Below, piece by piece: positions 1-7,768 of a stretch of 64,000 bases of DNA. This DNA is from Nodosilinea sp. WJT8-NPBG4 (GTDB lineage: Bacteria; Cyanobacteriota; Cyanobacteriia; Phormidesmidales; Phormidesmidaceae). The position numbers and the translations under genes were made by a program. The stretch's first letter is position 1, and each line of letters opens with the position of its first letter. Under the pieces are notes generated by a model. The model was not told the origin of the DNA, made no database searches, and saw only the letters and a list, made by a program, of their open reading frames with translations. The DNA lies in the NCBI GenBank assembly GCA_019359285.1, contig JAHHHQ010000050.1, forward strand, positions 62,001-126,000, given 5' to 3'.

Positions 1-650
1 AGGGCCACCCGCTGCTTTTGCCCGCCCGAAAGCTGCCGGGGCTGGCGGTTGAGCAGCAGGTCAATTTGCAGCATCTTGGCCACGGCCCGCACCCGTTCGT
101 CGATCAGTCGTTCGGCCTCAGAGACGTAGCGCAGGCTAGGGGGCAGCCGGCGCGTGATCGAGACTAGGGGTTTCTCCCACCAGCGGCTCTCGGTGAGCAG
201 GCGCTCTAGCTCCTGGTTGGCGGGGGAGTCGCTGGGGGAAAGCTGCTTGCCCAACTCTAGGGAGGGCAAAGATTGTTCGAGGTCGGCCCCCATGCGGCGC
301 AGACCAAAGGCGAGGTTGTCGTAGACCGTCAGGTGGGGGTAGAGGGCATAGCTCTGGAACACCATGGCGGTGTCGCGTAGCTTGGGGGGTAGGTCGTTGA
401 CTTTGCGATCGCCCACCCAAATGATGCCTCCCGTAATCGCCTCCAGTCCCGAGATCAGCCGTAGCAGAGTGCTTTTGCCACAGCCCGAAGGGCCGACCAG
501 CACCATAAACTCGCCGTCCTCAACAGTGAGGTTGATGCGCTTGAGCACCGCCGCTGTATCGTGGTCGGCCTCCAAAGTAGTCTCTGCCTCGTGGACTTGG
601 CGAGACTTGGGGAAGGTTTTGTAGACGTTTTCGATTGCGACTTGGGCCAC
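1..650 (-). CDS. ABC transporter ATP-binding protein, sugar (MalK/UgpC/GgtA) type, 3' end outside window
   Basis: The first ~216 residues of a nucleotide-binding subunit that would power import of a sugar or compatible solute at the cytoplasmic membrane. Visible motifs: Walker [11 protein letters not shown]-loop [16 protein letters not shown] and signature [11 protein letters not shown] at the window edge; Walker B lies outside. The start is taken as the GTG at 650 (reads [14 protein letters not shown]), because an in-frame stop lies just upstream and no ATG intervenes. The Q-loop-to-signature spacing is about 108 residues, against about 52 in E. coli MalK, so roughly 55 extra residues sit in the helical subdomain. 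The substrate cannot be read from the ATPase alone; glucosylglycerol (GgtA-like) or another sugar are options. Confidence 0.85.
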   Translation of the reverse strand, partial: MAQVAIENVYKTFPKSRQVHEAETTLEADHDTAAVLKRINLTVEDGEFMVLVGPSGCGKSTLLRLISGLEAITGGIIWVGDRKVNDLPPKLRDTAMVFQSYALYPHLTVYDNLAFGLRRMGADLEQSLPSLELGKQLSPSDSPANQELERLLTESRWWEKPLVSITRRLPPSLRYVSEAERLIDERVRAVAKMLQIDLLLNRQPRQLSGGQKQRVA

Positions 651-689
651 GGCAGGTTGGGCGATGGAACTAAAGATTTACGGATAAAT

Positions 690-1124
690 TTAGAGGAAGG
701 GGTTAGTAATCGTGAGTTGATCGAAAACCCTGAGATTGTTTTGCATATCCTCCGAGTAGAGAGTGGCTACATTGGCTGTTAAAGCGGCAGCAACAATCAA
801 CCCATCCCAAAAAGACAGACTGTAGCAGTCACGGGTCTCAGACGCAAGGGTTAGCAGAGCCTGATCAGACGTGATTAGTCGACAGCCATTGTAAAAGTCT
901 TGGATCAAGCTTTGAACTTGAGATTCATTAAATCGTGCTTTTTTGATGAGATTGACGCAAACCTCGTTAACTACCTGAATGCTGATAACAACCCCCGGAG
1001 CATCAATTAAGTGATTAGAAACTTGGGCTTTATGAAGATCTTCTGGGGTGGACTGACGATTTTTTAGCAGGGCATACAGCCAGATATTTGAGTCGAGGAA
1101 GTAGGTTTTAGAGGTTGCGGTCAT
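690..1124 (-). CDS. PIN-domain ribonuclease toxin (VapC-like)
   Basis: A 144-residue PIN-domain protein, the usual toxin of a type II toxin-antitoxin pair that cleaves RNA. The conserved acidic positions are visible: D in YFLDSNIWLYAL near the start, E in QVVNEVCVNL, D in SFWDGLIVAAAL and D in LYSEDMQNN near the C-terminus. The frame stays open further upstream, but the ATG at 1124 is chosen because it overlaps the antitoxin's last codons by 17 bp, the usual translational coupling, and puts the first catalytic Asp near residue 11. The RNA target is unknown. It looks intact. Confidence 0.8.
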   Translation of the reverse strand: MTATSKTYFLDSNIWLYALLKNRQSTPEDLHKAQVSNHLIDAPGVVISIQVVNEVCVNLIKKARFNESQVQSLIQDFYNGCRLITSDQALLTLASETRDCYSLSFWDGLIVAAALTANVATLYSEDMQNNLRVFDQLTITNPFL

Positions 1125-1329
1125 GCGCTTCCTCGCGGCTAAGGGGCACGAAGTGATCGACCACGATAGGATTTTCGAGCAATTTTGCAATCAAGCCTGT
1201 CTTCGCCGTATTGAATTGAGTCGAAATCGTCACTTCGACCTGGTCAGTACCGCTTAGAGCTTGTTTGTATTCTGCAGGAATCTCTATCATCCCATCTTTG
1301 ATCGGCGCTTTGAACGTGATGAATGACAT
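1108..1329 (-). CDS. antitoxin of the PIN toxin pair
   Basis: A 73-residue protein directly upstream of the PIN toxin and overlapping its start. The N-terminal half (FKAPIKDGMIEIPAEYKQAL) looks like the small beta-barrel DNA-binding type of antitoxin. The C-terminal half (LLENPIVVDHFVPLSREE) would be the arm that occupies the toxin active site. Expected roles are toxin neutralisation and operon autorepression. The family assignment rests on context and length more than on a sharp motif. Confidence 0.65.
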   Translation of the reverse strand: MSFITFKAPIKDGMIEIPAEYKQALSGTDQVEVTISTQFNTAKTGLIAKLLENPIVVDHFVPLSREEAHDRNL

Positions 1330-1423
1330 CGGTATTCCTCAGTTAAAGTTGAGTAGAACGTCATTCAACCTAAACCAGGTATTGACCTAGAACCAACGCC
1401 TACTCTACAAAACTATCCTATCT

Positions 1424-3955
1424 TTAGTCGGATGCCGCTCCATTGCTAGCATCTGGATCAAGCGCAGTTACACGAATTACCTGGGTGATGGTTTCGCCCT
1501 TGTTAGGTTTGACGATGCGATCGCTCTCCCCAGTCCTTCCTTGACGGGGCACCGATGCGATCGGGATGACGGCGGTGCGCTCAGCGCTGGTAAACACCGT
1601 CACGGCTTCTTTGGGGACTGCGGGCAGCAGCGCCATCAGGCTGTCAGTCTTGAGGCTAAATTGAAACGACTGAGTGCCAATGTCGCCGCGCTTGGCCACC
1701 CGCAAACCCTCTACCGGCAAACGCTTGGCATAGCCCGCCGCCGACACCAGCAGCAGGCAATCTTTGCTCGACTGCACGGCCACACAGCCGGTCAGGGTTT
1801 CTTGCTTGCCCATGCGAATGCCCTGGGGTCCTTGGGCGGCGCGGCCCATGACTTGCAGGTTGTCATCATCGATCGGGAAGCGCAGTAGTCGGCCACCGGT
1901 CGTTCCCAGTACCAGGTCATCGCCTGGCTCGGCCAGGGTGACGTAGGCCAGCTCGTCGCCGTCTTTGACTTTGATGGCGGTGAGGCCGCGTCCGGTAAGG
2001 TTGGCGAATTCTTTCAGCGGAGCGCGCTTGATTTTGCCCTTGCGGGTGACGAGAATCAGGTCGTGCTCTAGCAAATCGTCGCGAAGCACAAACCGAGCCA
2101 CGATCGCATCGGCGGCAGATGGCACCGAACCCGGCAGCAGTTGCACTAGGGGTGCCCCCTTGCCCTGACGCGGATTGGCGGGGACAGCCCCAACGGCAAC
2201 GGTAAAGGCCCGACCATCGCGGGTGAGGGTGAGCAGTTCGTGGGTCGTGAGGGCTGCTTCAACCTGCACCACCGGGTCGTCGTCTACCTCGTGGAGTTTG
2301 GGGTCGGGGTCAACCTCTAGCCGCGCCTGCCGCCGCTGGTAGGATTTTTGCGAAAACCGCCGCACGTAGCCCTTTTGGGTAAACTCCACAACCGTTGCTT
2401 CTTCAACGGTTTCGGCAATGATCTCTTCGACCTGCTGCGTTTCTTCCGCCCGTTCGGCGTCGGTTTGAATGCGGGTGCGGCGGGGGTCATTAAACTTCTT
2501 TTTGAGCGCCTTCAGCTCTTTTTTCATTGCCTTGAGTAGCTCTTTGCGATCGGCCAGCAGTCGAGCCAGATCGTCACGGCGCTGGCTGAGTTCGGCAAAA
2601 TCGTTCTCTAGGCCCTGGCGCTCCATGCCGGTGAGCTTGCGCAGAGGCATGGCCAAAATTGCGTCCGACTGGCGCTCGCTGAGGTCAAACCGCTGCTGAA
2701 AGGTCTGCTTGGCGGTGGTGCCGTCGGCGGCGTTGCGCAGAATGTCGATGATCGCATCCAGGTTATTTAGCGCCGTCAGCAGCCCCTCAGTGATGTGCAG
2801 CTTGGCTTCGGTTTTTTCGAGCTGGTGCTGGTAGTGGCGGGTAAGGGTGGTTTCGCGAAAGTCGAGAAACGCTTGCATGACATCGCGCAGGGGCATCTGG
2901 CGGGGCTGGCTGTTATCCAACGCCAGCATAATCACGCCGAAGTTGGTTTGCAGCGGCGTGGTGCGGTAGAGGTCTTGCAGCACCCGCTTGGCTGGGGTGT
3001 CGCGCTTGAGTTCGATCACGACCCGCATGCCGTCGCGATCGCTCTCATCGCGAATATCCGCAATCCCCTCCAGTCGCCCCGCGTTCACCAGCTGGGCGAT
3101 TTTCTCAATCCACCCCGCCTTATTTACCTGGTAGGGCAGCTCGGTGACAATGATCGCGTTGCGCCGCTGCCGCCCCCGGCCGGGATGCACTTCTTCAAAC
3201 TGGCAAATGCCGCGAATGGGAATGCTGCCTCGCCCGGTGCGGTAGGCATCCAAAATGCCTTCGGTGCCAATGATCTCACCCCCAGTGGGAAAGTCGGGGC
3301 CGGGGATGAGGCGAAACAGGTCGTCGTCGGAGAGGGTAGGGCGATCGATCATCGCCACTAGGCCATCGATCACTTCGCCCATATTGTGGGGCGGAATGTT
3401 GGTGGCCATGCCCACGGCAATCCCCGAAGACCCGTTGAGCAGGAGGTTGGGCAACTGGGTGGGCAGCACCACTGGCTCTTGCTGGGAGCTGTCAAAGTTG
3501 TCGCTAAAGTCGACCAGAGCCTCGCTGATGTCGGTCAGCATGGCCTCGTTGCTGATCGGTGACAGGCGCGTCTCGGTGTAGCGCATGGCCGCTGGGGGGT
3601 CGTTGTCGACCGAGCCAAAGTTGCCGTGGCCATCGAGCAGGGGGTAGCGGCTGGAGAAAGTCTGCACCATGCGCACCAGAGCCTCATAGACCGCCTGGTC
3701 GCCGTGGGGGTGATACTTCCCCAGCACATCGCCGACCACGCGGGCGCATTTGCGGTAGGGGCGATCGGGGGTCAGCCCCAGTTCGTGCATGGCGTAGAGA
3801 ATGCGGCGGTGCACCGGCTTGAGGCCATCGCGCACGTCGGGCAGCGCCCGGCCCACAATCACGCTCATGGCGTATTCCAGGTACGACCGCTGCACCTCGG
3901 TGTGGAGCGAGGTAGGCACAATCTGCCCAGCAATGATGTCGAGTTGGTCGGCCAT
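1424..3955 (-). CDS. gyrA: type IIA DNA topoisomerase subunit A (GyrA/ParC family, second cyanobacterial paralogue)
   Basis: An 843-residue breakage-reunion subunit. It cuts both DNA strands and would pair with a GyrB/ParE subunit encoded elsewhere. The winged-helix region has the family signature, with catalytic Tyr126 in [10 protein letters not shown]. The quinolone-determining loop reads [12 protein letters not shown], so the positions equivalent to E. coli Ser83 and Asp87 are Gln87 and Glu91. A coiled-coil region (about 440-500) and a six-blade C-terminal domain follow. The canonical GyrA box (QRRGGKG type) is not seen: the equivalent place reads [14 protein letters not shown]. As I recall the cyanobacterial proteins, [10 protein letters not shown] marks the second of two GyrA-like proteins, so the enzyme may decatenate or relax DNA rather than supercoil it. 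The symbol is a family label. Confidence 0.9.
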   Translation of the reverse strand: MADQLDIIAGQIVPTSLHTEVQRSYLEYAMSVIVGRALPDVRDGLKPVHRRILYAMHELGLTPDRPYRKCARVVGDVLGKYHPHGDQAVYEALVRMVQTFSSRYPLLDGHGNFGSVDNDPPAAMRYTETRLSPISNEAMLTDISEALVDFSDNFDSSQQEPVVLPTQLPNLLLNGSSGIAVGMATNIPPHNMGEVIDGLVAMIDRPTLSDDDLFRLIPGPDFPTGGEIIGTEGILDAYRTGRGSIPIRGICQFEEVHPGRGRQRRNAIIVTELPYQVNKAGWIEKIAQLVNAGRLEGIADIRDESDRDGMRVVIELKRDTPAKRVLQDLYRTTPLQTNFGVIMLALDNSQPRQMPLRDVMQAFLDFRETTLTRHYQHQLEKTEAKLHITEGLLTALNNLDAIIDILRNAADGTTAKQTFQQRFDLSERQSDAILAMPLRKLTGMERQGLENDFAELSQRRDDLARLLADRKELLKAMKKELKALKKKFNDPRRTRIQTDAERAEETQQVEEIIAETVEEATVVEFTQKGYVRRFSQKSYQRRQARLEVDPDPKLHEVDDDPVVQVEAALTTHELLTLTRDGRAFTVAVGAVPANPRQGKGAPLVQLLPGSVPSAADAIVARFVLRDDLLEHDLILVTRKGKIKRAPLKEFANLTGRGLTAIKVKDGDELAYVTLAEPGDDLVLGTTGGRLLRFPIDDDNLQVMGRAAQGPQGIRMGKQETLTGCVAVQSSKDCLLLVSAAGYAKRLPVEGLRVAKRGDIGTQSFQFSLKTDSLMALLPAVPKEAVTVFTSAERTAVIPIASVPRQGRTGESDRIVKPNKGETITQVIRVTALDPDASNGAASD

Positions 3956-4308
3956 GGGCGGGGATCCTGGATGAAAAAGGGGGAACGGGGTAGGTGAGAT
4001 AGACCGAGCTGTAGCTGAGTTTAGCCATAGCCTAGGCTTAAACTGGCATTTCGCAGCCTAACGCACGGTCTAAATTTAATGGGCCTTGATAAATCGGCGT
4101 TAACAATGCTGTAACTTATAGGCAAGCTTGTGGGTATGGCAAGCGTTTAGGCAATTCAGTCTACCCGCCATGGGCACTTGCCTAGAAAAGCTTACCCAGG
4201 AGGGCTAGGGCTGTAGCTGCCTCGGCTGCCTAGATAAAGCTGACGCATCAACCCAATCATTTCCGTTCAAAGACCATATTCCTCTGATGACAGGGATTGA
4301 CACACGCA
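3956..4308. other. divergent intergenic region (topoisomerase A / response regulator)
   Basis: 353 bp between two divergently transcribed genes, presumably holding both promoters. I see no gene, no strong hairpin and no motif I could name with confidence. Confidence 0.6.
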
Positions 4309-4710
4309 ATGAAGACCGTCTTACTCGTTGAAGACGACCTGGTAAATGCCCGAGTATTCTCTAAGATATTGACCAAGCGTGGGGGCTTGGCGGTTAAGCA
4401 TACAGAAGATGTTGAAGAAGTGATGACCATTGCCCGCAGTGGTGAAGTTGACGTGGTTTTGATGGATGTGTCGCTGGCTCACAGCATGTACCAGGGCAAG
4501 CCCATGGATGGCATCAAGATCACCCAGCTGCTAAAGGCCGACCCCGCTACGGCTAACCTACCGGTGATTTTGGTGACGGCCCATGCCATGGATGGCGATC
4601 GCGAGAATTTTTTGAACCAGAGCGGTGCCGATGGCTATATCTCGAAGCCGGTGATCGATCATCAGGAGTTTGTGGATCAAATCAAGGCGACCATGGGGGA
4701 TACTGAATAA
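4309..4710 (+). CDS. single-domain response regulator (receiver only, DivK/CheY-like)
   Basis: A 133-residue protein made only of a receiver domain, so output must come through a protein partner rather than DNA binding. The acidic pocket is VEDD (residues 7-10), the phospho-acceptor is Asp53 in VVLMDVSLAH, the conserved Thr is in VILVTAHAM and the conserved Lys in YISKP. An extra segment follows the phospho-Asp (SMYQGKPMDG), as in DivK-like cyanobacterial receivers. The ATG at 4309 is chosen over an upstream in-frame TTG at 4297, because MKTVLLVEDD is the usual receiver N-terminus. No sensor kinase is adjacent. A strong hairpin follows the gene. Confidence 0.9.
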   Translation: MKTVLLVEDDLVNARVFSKILTKRGGLAVKHTEDVEEVMTIARSGEVDVVLMDVSLAHSMYQGKPMDGIKITQLLKADPATANLPVILVTAHAMDGDRENFLNQSGADGYISKPVIDHQEFVDQIKATMGDTE

Positions 4711-4866
4711 GTACACTTGTACTTTATCTGTCGCGTTTTCGCAACCTGCTCTGTAACGGTTTAGTTGTCAGTCCCAAGTAAGGAAGTCATTCCTCGGCTT
4801 TGAGCCTTTGGGCTAGCCTGCAAAACCTGTGAATTCCTAAGAATGTCTCAAACGGCACTTCTACGG

Positions 4867-4903
4867 CTAAGCCCAATTCCTCTTTCTGAGGAATTGGGCT
4901 TAG
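4867..4903 (+). terminator. perfect 16-bp hairpin downstream of the response regulator
   Basis: Arms 4867-4882 and 4888-4903 are perfectly complementary (CTAAGCCCAATTCCTC and its complement) around a 5-nt loop TTTCT, followed by GGTTTCT. It lies between a plus-strand and a minus-strand gene that end towards each other, so it may stop transcription in both directions. Confidence 0.7.
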
Positions 4904-4988
4904 GGTTTCTAGCGTTTGTTGAGCCACGAGGAGTGGGAAACAGGCTTCAAGATTTAGGCCCTGCCCCTATCAGGGGGTGATGCTGAAC

Positions 4989-5588
4989 CTACCGAACCCC
5001 CAGTATCTCTACCTTGGCGTGCACAATGATTGGGCAGCTTGATAGTGGGTCAGCGCCTGGAAAGACCATATTCAGGTTGTACGCACCTGTGAGAATGTAT
5101 TCTCCTTCGGAAAGCTCCAGGTCTTTGCTAAAAAGGCCGCTGCCAAAGGAATAAGTCTTATCGCCACCGCTGAATCTAACTTCTACCCCGCTTCCGGGTG
5201 AGTCGATGATGCCGCTCAAGCGAACGGTGAGGGTTTTGCCCGTTGGCAAGTTGACCACCTGAAATCCCATCGAAATCCACTCTTCAACGATCGCTTGGGC
5301 CTGAATAGACGACCCGTAGGGAACTTCGACATTGCCTTCGCTGCGAAATTGCAGCACCGTCGGCGAGTGACCTTCAAGACCGTAGGACGAAAAGGTTTTG
5401 AGGTTGACTGAAATGCAGTTCTCATCGCTGCCTGCTTGCAGGTTAAGCTGCCGCTCGAGTAGCCTGAACTGCTCGCTGCTATCAACGTTGTAGGACGATT
5501 GCAGGGGATCTCCCTGACCTGTCCCTATAAAAATACGTCCGTTCCGGTTGTCGGCCATGGGCACAACATTCAGAGTCGTAAGAGCCAT
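4989..5588 (-). CDS. hypothetical beta-rich protein, second gene of an orphan pair
   Basis: 199 residues; I do not recognise a family. It has no signal peptide or membrane segment. Composition and spacing (many alternating polar/hydrophobic stretches rich in G, S, V and T, such as KTLTVRLSGIIDSPGSG and EGEYILTGAYNLNMVFPG) suggest a beta-sandwich. The start is well supported: AGGAGATTCATC-ATG. The gene lies 77 bp downstream of the larger gene at 5666-7402 on the same strand, and both starts carry the same CCAGGAGA ribosome-binding motif, so the two are probably one operon. The function is unknown; a jelly-roll or lectin-like partner of the larger protein is possible but unproven. Confidence 0.6.
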   Translation of the reverse strand: MALTTLNVVPMADNRNGRIFIGTGQGDPLQSSYNVDSSEQFRLLERQLNLQAGSDENCISVNLKTFSSYGLEGHSPTVLQFRSEGNVEVPYGSSIQAQAIVEEWISMGFQVVNLPTGKTLTVRLSGIIDSPGSGVEVRFSGGDKTYSFGSGLFSKDLELSEGEYILTGAYNLNMVFPGADPLSSCPIIVHAKVEILGVR

Positions 5589-5665
5589 GATGAATCTCCT
5601 GGTAATTGGGGTGAAATGTACAGAATTAATGCAGTTTGGAACACAAGCTTTTAGGGCTGCAGCCG

Positions 5666-7402
5666 CTAACTGACGGCGACGGGGCGGTAGGCTGTTACTG
5701 GGGAGCGAGACCAGGCCACTACATCTACTCCGGTGCTCATAAAGGCCGTAAAGCTGCGGCGAGTAACCGGTTGAGCTGTACCTTCAGCTGCGGTGAACAA
5801 TGCGGTTACCCGCTGAAGCACCCGGTTGGTATCAAAATCGCGAATATCTAAGGTGATTGACCCAGCAGGGACCAAGTCGGTCAAGGTGTGGTGCGGCACG
5901 AACTTGGCCATCAGCAGTTCGGGGTAGTGTCGCCATCTGCCGCCGACTAAAAGCCCTAGACCGCGAAGGGCACCATTCTGCTCATGGCGTAAAAAATTGA
6001 CGTTCTGAAATTCTAAGCGTCCGATCGCTTCGAACTGCTGGCCGCTTGATGAGGTATCGACGAGCCTGACCAACAGCTTCGACTGATTTTGGTAGTTGCG
6101 CCAGCGATCGCCCGGAATCAAAATTCGACCCTGTAGGGCTTCGGGCTGAGCGATGACCGTCACTTCACCCGCTTGATACCGGTAGGTTTGACAAAGTTTG
6201 CCGTCTACGGTGAGCGATACGATGCCATCGTCGTCGGCCGTTGGTGCAGAGGCCACACGATGGAGAGCCACAGTTCGCTGGATGCCACCCGCGCTGTCGC
6301 CGGTCGTCTCTAAAGTTTGGTCATTGCGCTTTTGCAATGGTTTTAGGGGGTCGATCGCGATCGTCTTCTGCAAGTATTCCTGCAAATCAGTGGTTTGCTT
6401 GGCCAGTGAATTGTTCCAGTTGAAGATAGTTACGTACTCTTTGATCGGCCTGAGGGTTTTTTCTGCAAAGTAATTAACTTGAGCCAAAATTTGCCGAATG
6501 TCTTCTGGAATCTCAACCTGACCCACAGGGCTTTGGGGATAGGGAAAGACATTGACAATCCACTGCTCGACAGTAGCGACAAAGCCAGTGACCTCGGGCT
6601 CAAAGTAGGTTCCGTAGAACCAGTTGAGAAACTGCTGGGGGTTGTCAGTTCTGACTGGTAGCGGGCTAGCCTGGTTCATGCGATAGGCATCTAGCAGCAC
6701 CTGCATGTACCGTAGCTGCAATAGCAAAATAGATGCAAACTTGCGCTCCATTTCCTTATAAATATTAAATCGTTTGCCAGACTCCCCAAGGGTTAAAAAT
6801 TCTGAGTGAAAAATAGCAGCGCTTTTCCAGGCATCAAATAAGTTGGCACTGTCAAAGTTTTTAGAAGGCATTAGCGTAGTAAAAATTCTATTAATGCTCT
6901 CTTTGTAATTCGCTGCTTCTTCAAGGATATGTCCTGCAAAATGGCTGGCCATACCCTTTGCTTGATCGTGTTCTAGGTTGCTGCCTGAAGCCGAGAACGA
7001 TTTGTTGATTCTAAGCAGCGTGTGCTTAAATAAGTTGTCTTCATTGGCGATCGCACTATACAGACTCTGCTCAGCTTTCTTAAATATCTCAGAGCGCAGA
7101 TAGTTGACCTTCTTGTCAAGGGCCTTGCTTAAGCTCTCGAACTGCTTTTCTAGGGCATCAATGCGTTGATGGGCGGCGTTCACCTGGTTTGCCAAAACGG
7201 TGACTCGATCGTCTTTGGGAAAGTTGCCGGTAAATGCGATTGTAAAAATTAAATCTTTCCACTCTTCATAGGTTTTATCCTGTAGGCGCATCTTGTCTTG
7301 GGCCTGTTTCGCTAAAGCGCCTGCAACTTCTTCTTTGGCAACATCAAGCATGGCCTCCGCTAGCGCTTCCGTAATTTCTGCGGCAATGACCTTATAAAGC
7401 AT
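5666..7402 (-). CDS. hypothetical protein with long helical N-terminus and beta-rich C-terminus
   Basis: 578 residues, no family recognised. The start is the ATG at 7402, preceded by a good Shine-Dalgarno (CCAGGAGACAACCA-ATG); the frame is open further up without such a site. Residues ~1-370 look almost wholly helical, with coiled-coil-like stretches (NQVNAAHQRIDALEKQFESL, residues ~72-91). Residues ~385-578 change to a beta-type pattern (DDDGIVSLTVDGKLCQTYRY, SITLDIRDFDTNRVLQRVTA). There is no signal peptide and no clear catalytic motif. The helical-bundle plus beta-domain plan recalls alpha-helical pore-forming toxins or contact-dependent effectors, but that is only an architectural analogy. 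Confidence 0.6.
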   Translation of the reverse strand: MLYKVIAAEITEALAEAMLDVAKEEVAGALAKQAQDKMRLQDKTYEEWKDLIFTIAFTGNFPKDDRVTVLANQVNAAHQRIDALEKQFESLSKALDKKVNYLRSEIFKKAEQSLYSAIANEDNLFKHTLLRINKSFSASGSNLEHDQAKGMASHFAGHILEEAANYKESINRIFTTLMPSKNFDSANLFDAWKSAAIFHSEFLTLGESGKRFNIYKEMERKFASILLLQLRYMQVLLDAYRMNQASPLPVRTDNPQQFLNWFYGTYFEPEVTGFVATVEQWIVNVFPYPQSPVGQVEIPEDIRQILAQVNYFAEKTLRPIKEYVTIFNWNNSLAKQTTDLQEYLQKTIAIDPLKPLQKRNDQTLETTGDSAGGIQRTVALHRVASAPTADDDGIVSLTVDGKLCQTYRYQAGEVTVIAQPEALQGRILIPGDRWRNYQNQSKLLVRLVDTSSSGQQFEAIGRLEFQNVNFLRHEQNGALRGLGLLVGGRWRHYPELLMAKFVPHHTLTDLVPAGSITLDIRDFDTNRVLQRVTALFTAAEGTAQPVTRRSFTAFMSTGVDVVAWSRSPVTAYRPVAVS

Positions 7403-7768
7403 TGGTTGTCTCCTGGAGATGGGGCTAACCCAGCAGATTGACAAAATTTTTGGCAACTTTAAGTTAGGAATAAGTGCCTATGAAAAGGCATTTATTGTGA
7501 GGTCTGTTGGGTTAAGGAGTGCTTCAAAGAGACTCCGTAGAATTACAGACAGCATTTGGTGATCTCGATCAGTGGCGCTGGTGCGCTGACTGATAAAAAC
7601 AGGGAAACTTCGGCTGTTTTCTAGATGATTGGCACGCTAGCAACACCCAACAAACCGAGCCTGGTTTTGAGTTGCAGGTCGTTTTACTCAACCTACGTCT
7701 CTCATCCAGTGGCTGGCTATTGCGATAAGCTGCGGTTGATCTTCTGAGTTAAGGCAATTGGCACCGTA
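7403..7768. other. intergenic region upstream of the orphan pair
   Basis: 366 bp between the stop of the GH63 gene and the start of the 578-residue hypothetical, both on the minus strand. It should hold the terminator of the first and the promoter of the second. I see no gene and no strong perfect hairpin. Confidence 0.5.

Noticed and set aside
2795-3361. 188-codon open frame antisense to the topoisomerase A gene
   Set aside because: It lies fully inside a conserved gene on the other strand; composition is that of a shadow frame.
4262-4300. Possible glutamine (glnA-type) riboswitch from a CGTTCA word
   Set aside because: The second conserved segment (GGAAGTAGG-like) is absent and no stem is evident.
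5636-5851. 71-codon open frame opposite the orphan pair's larger gene
   Set aside because: Overlaps a longer frame with a better start and no support of its own.
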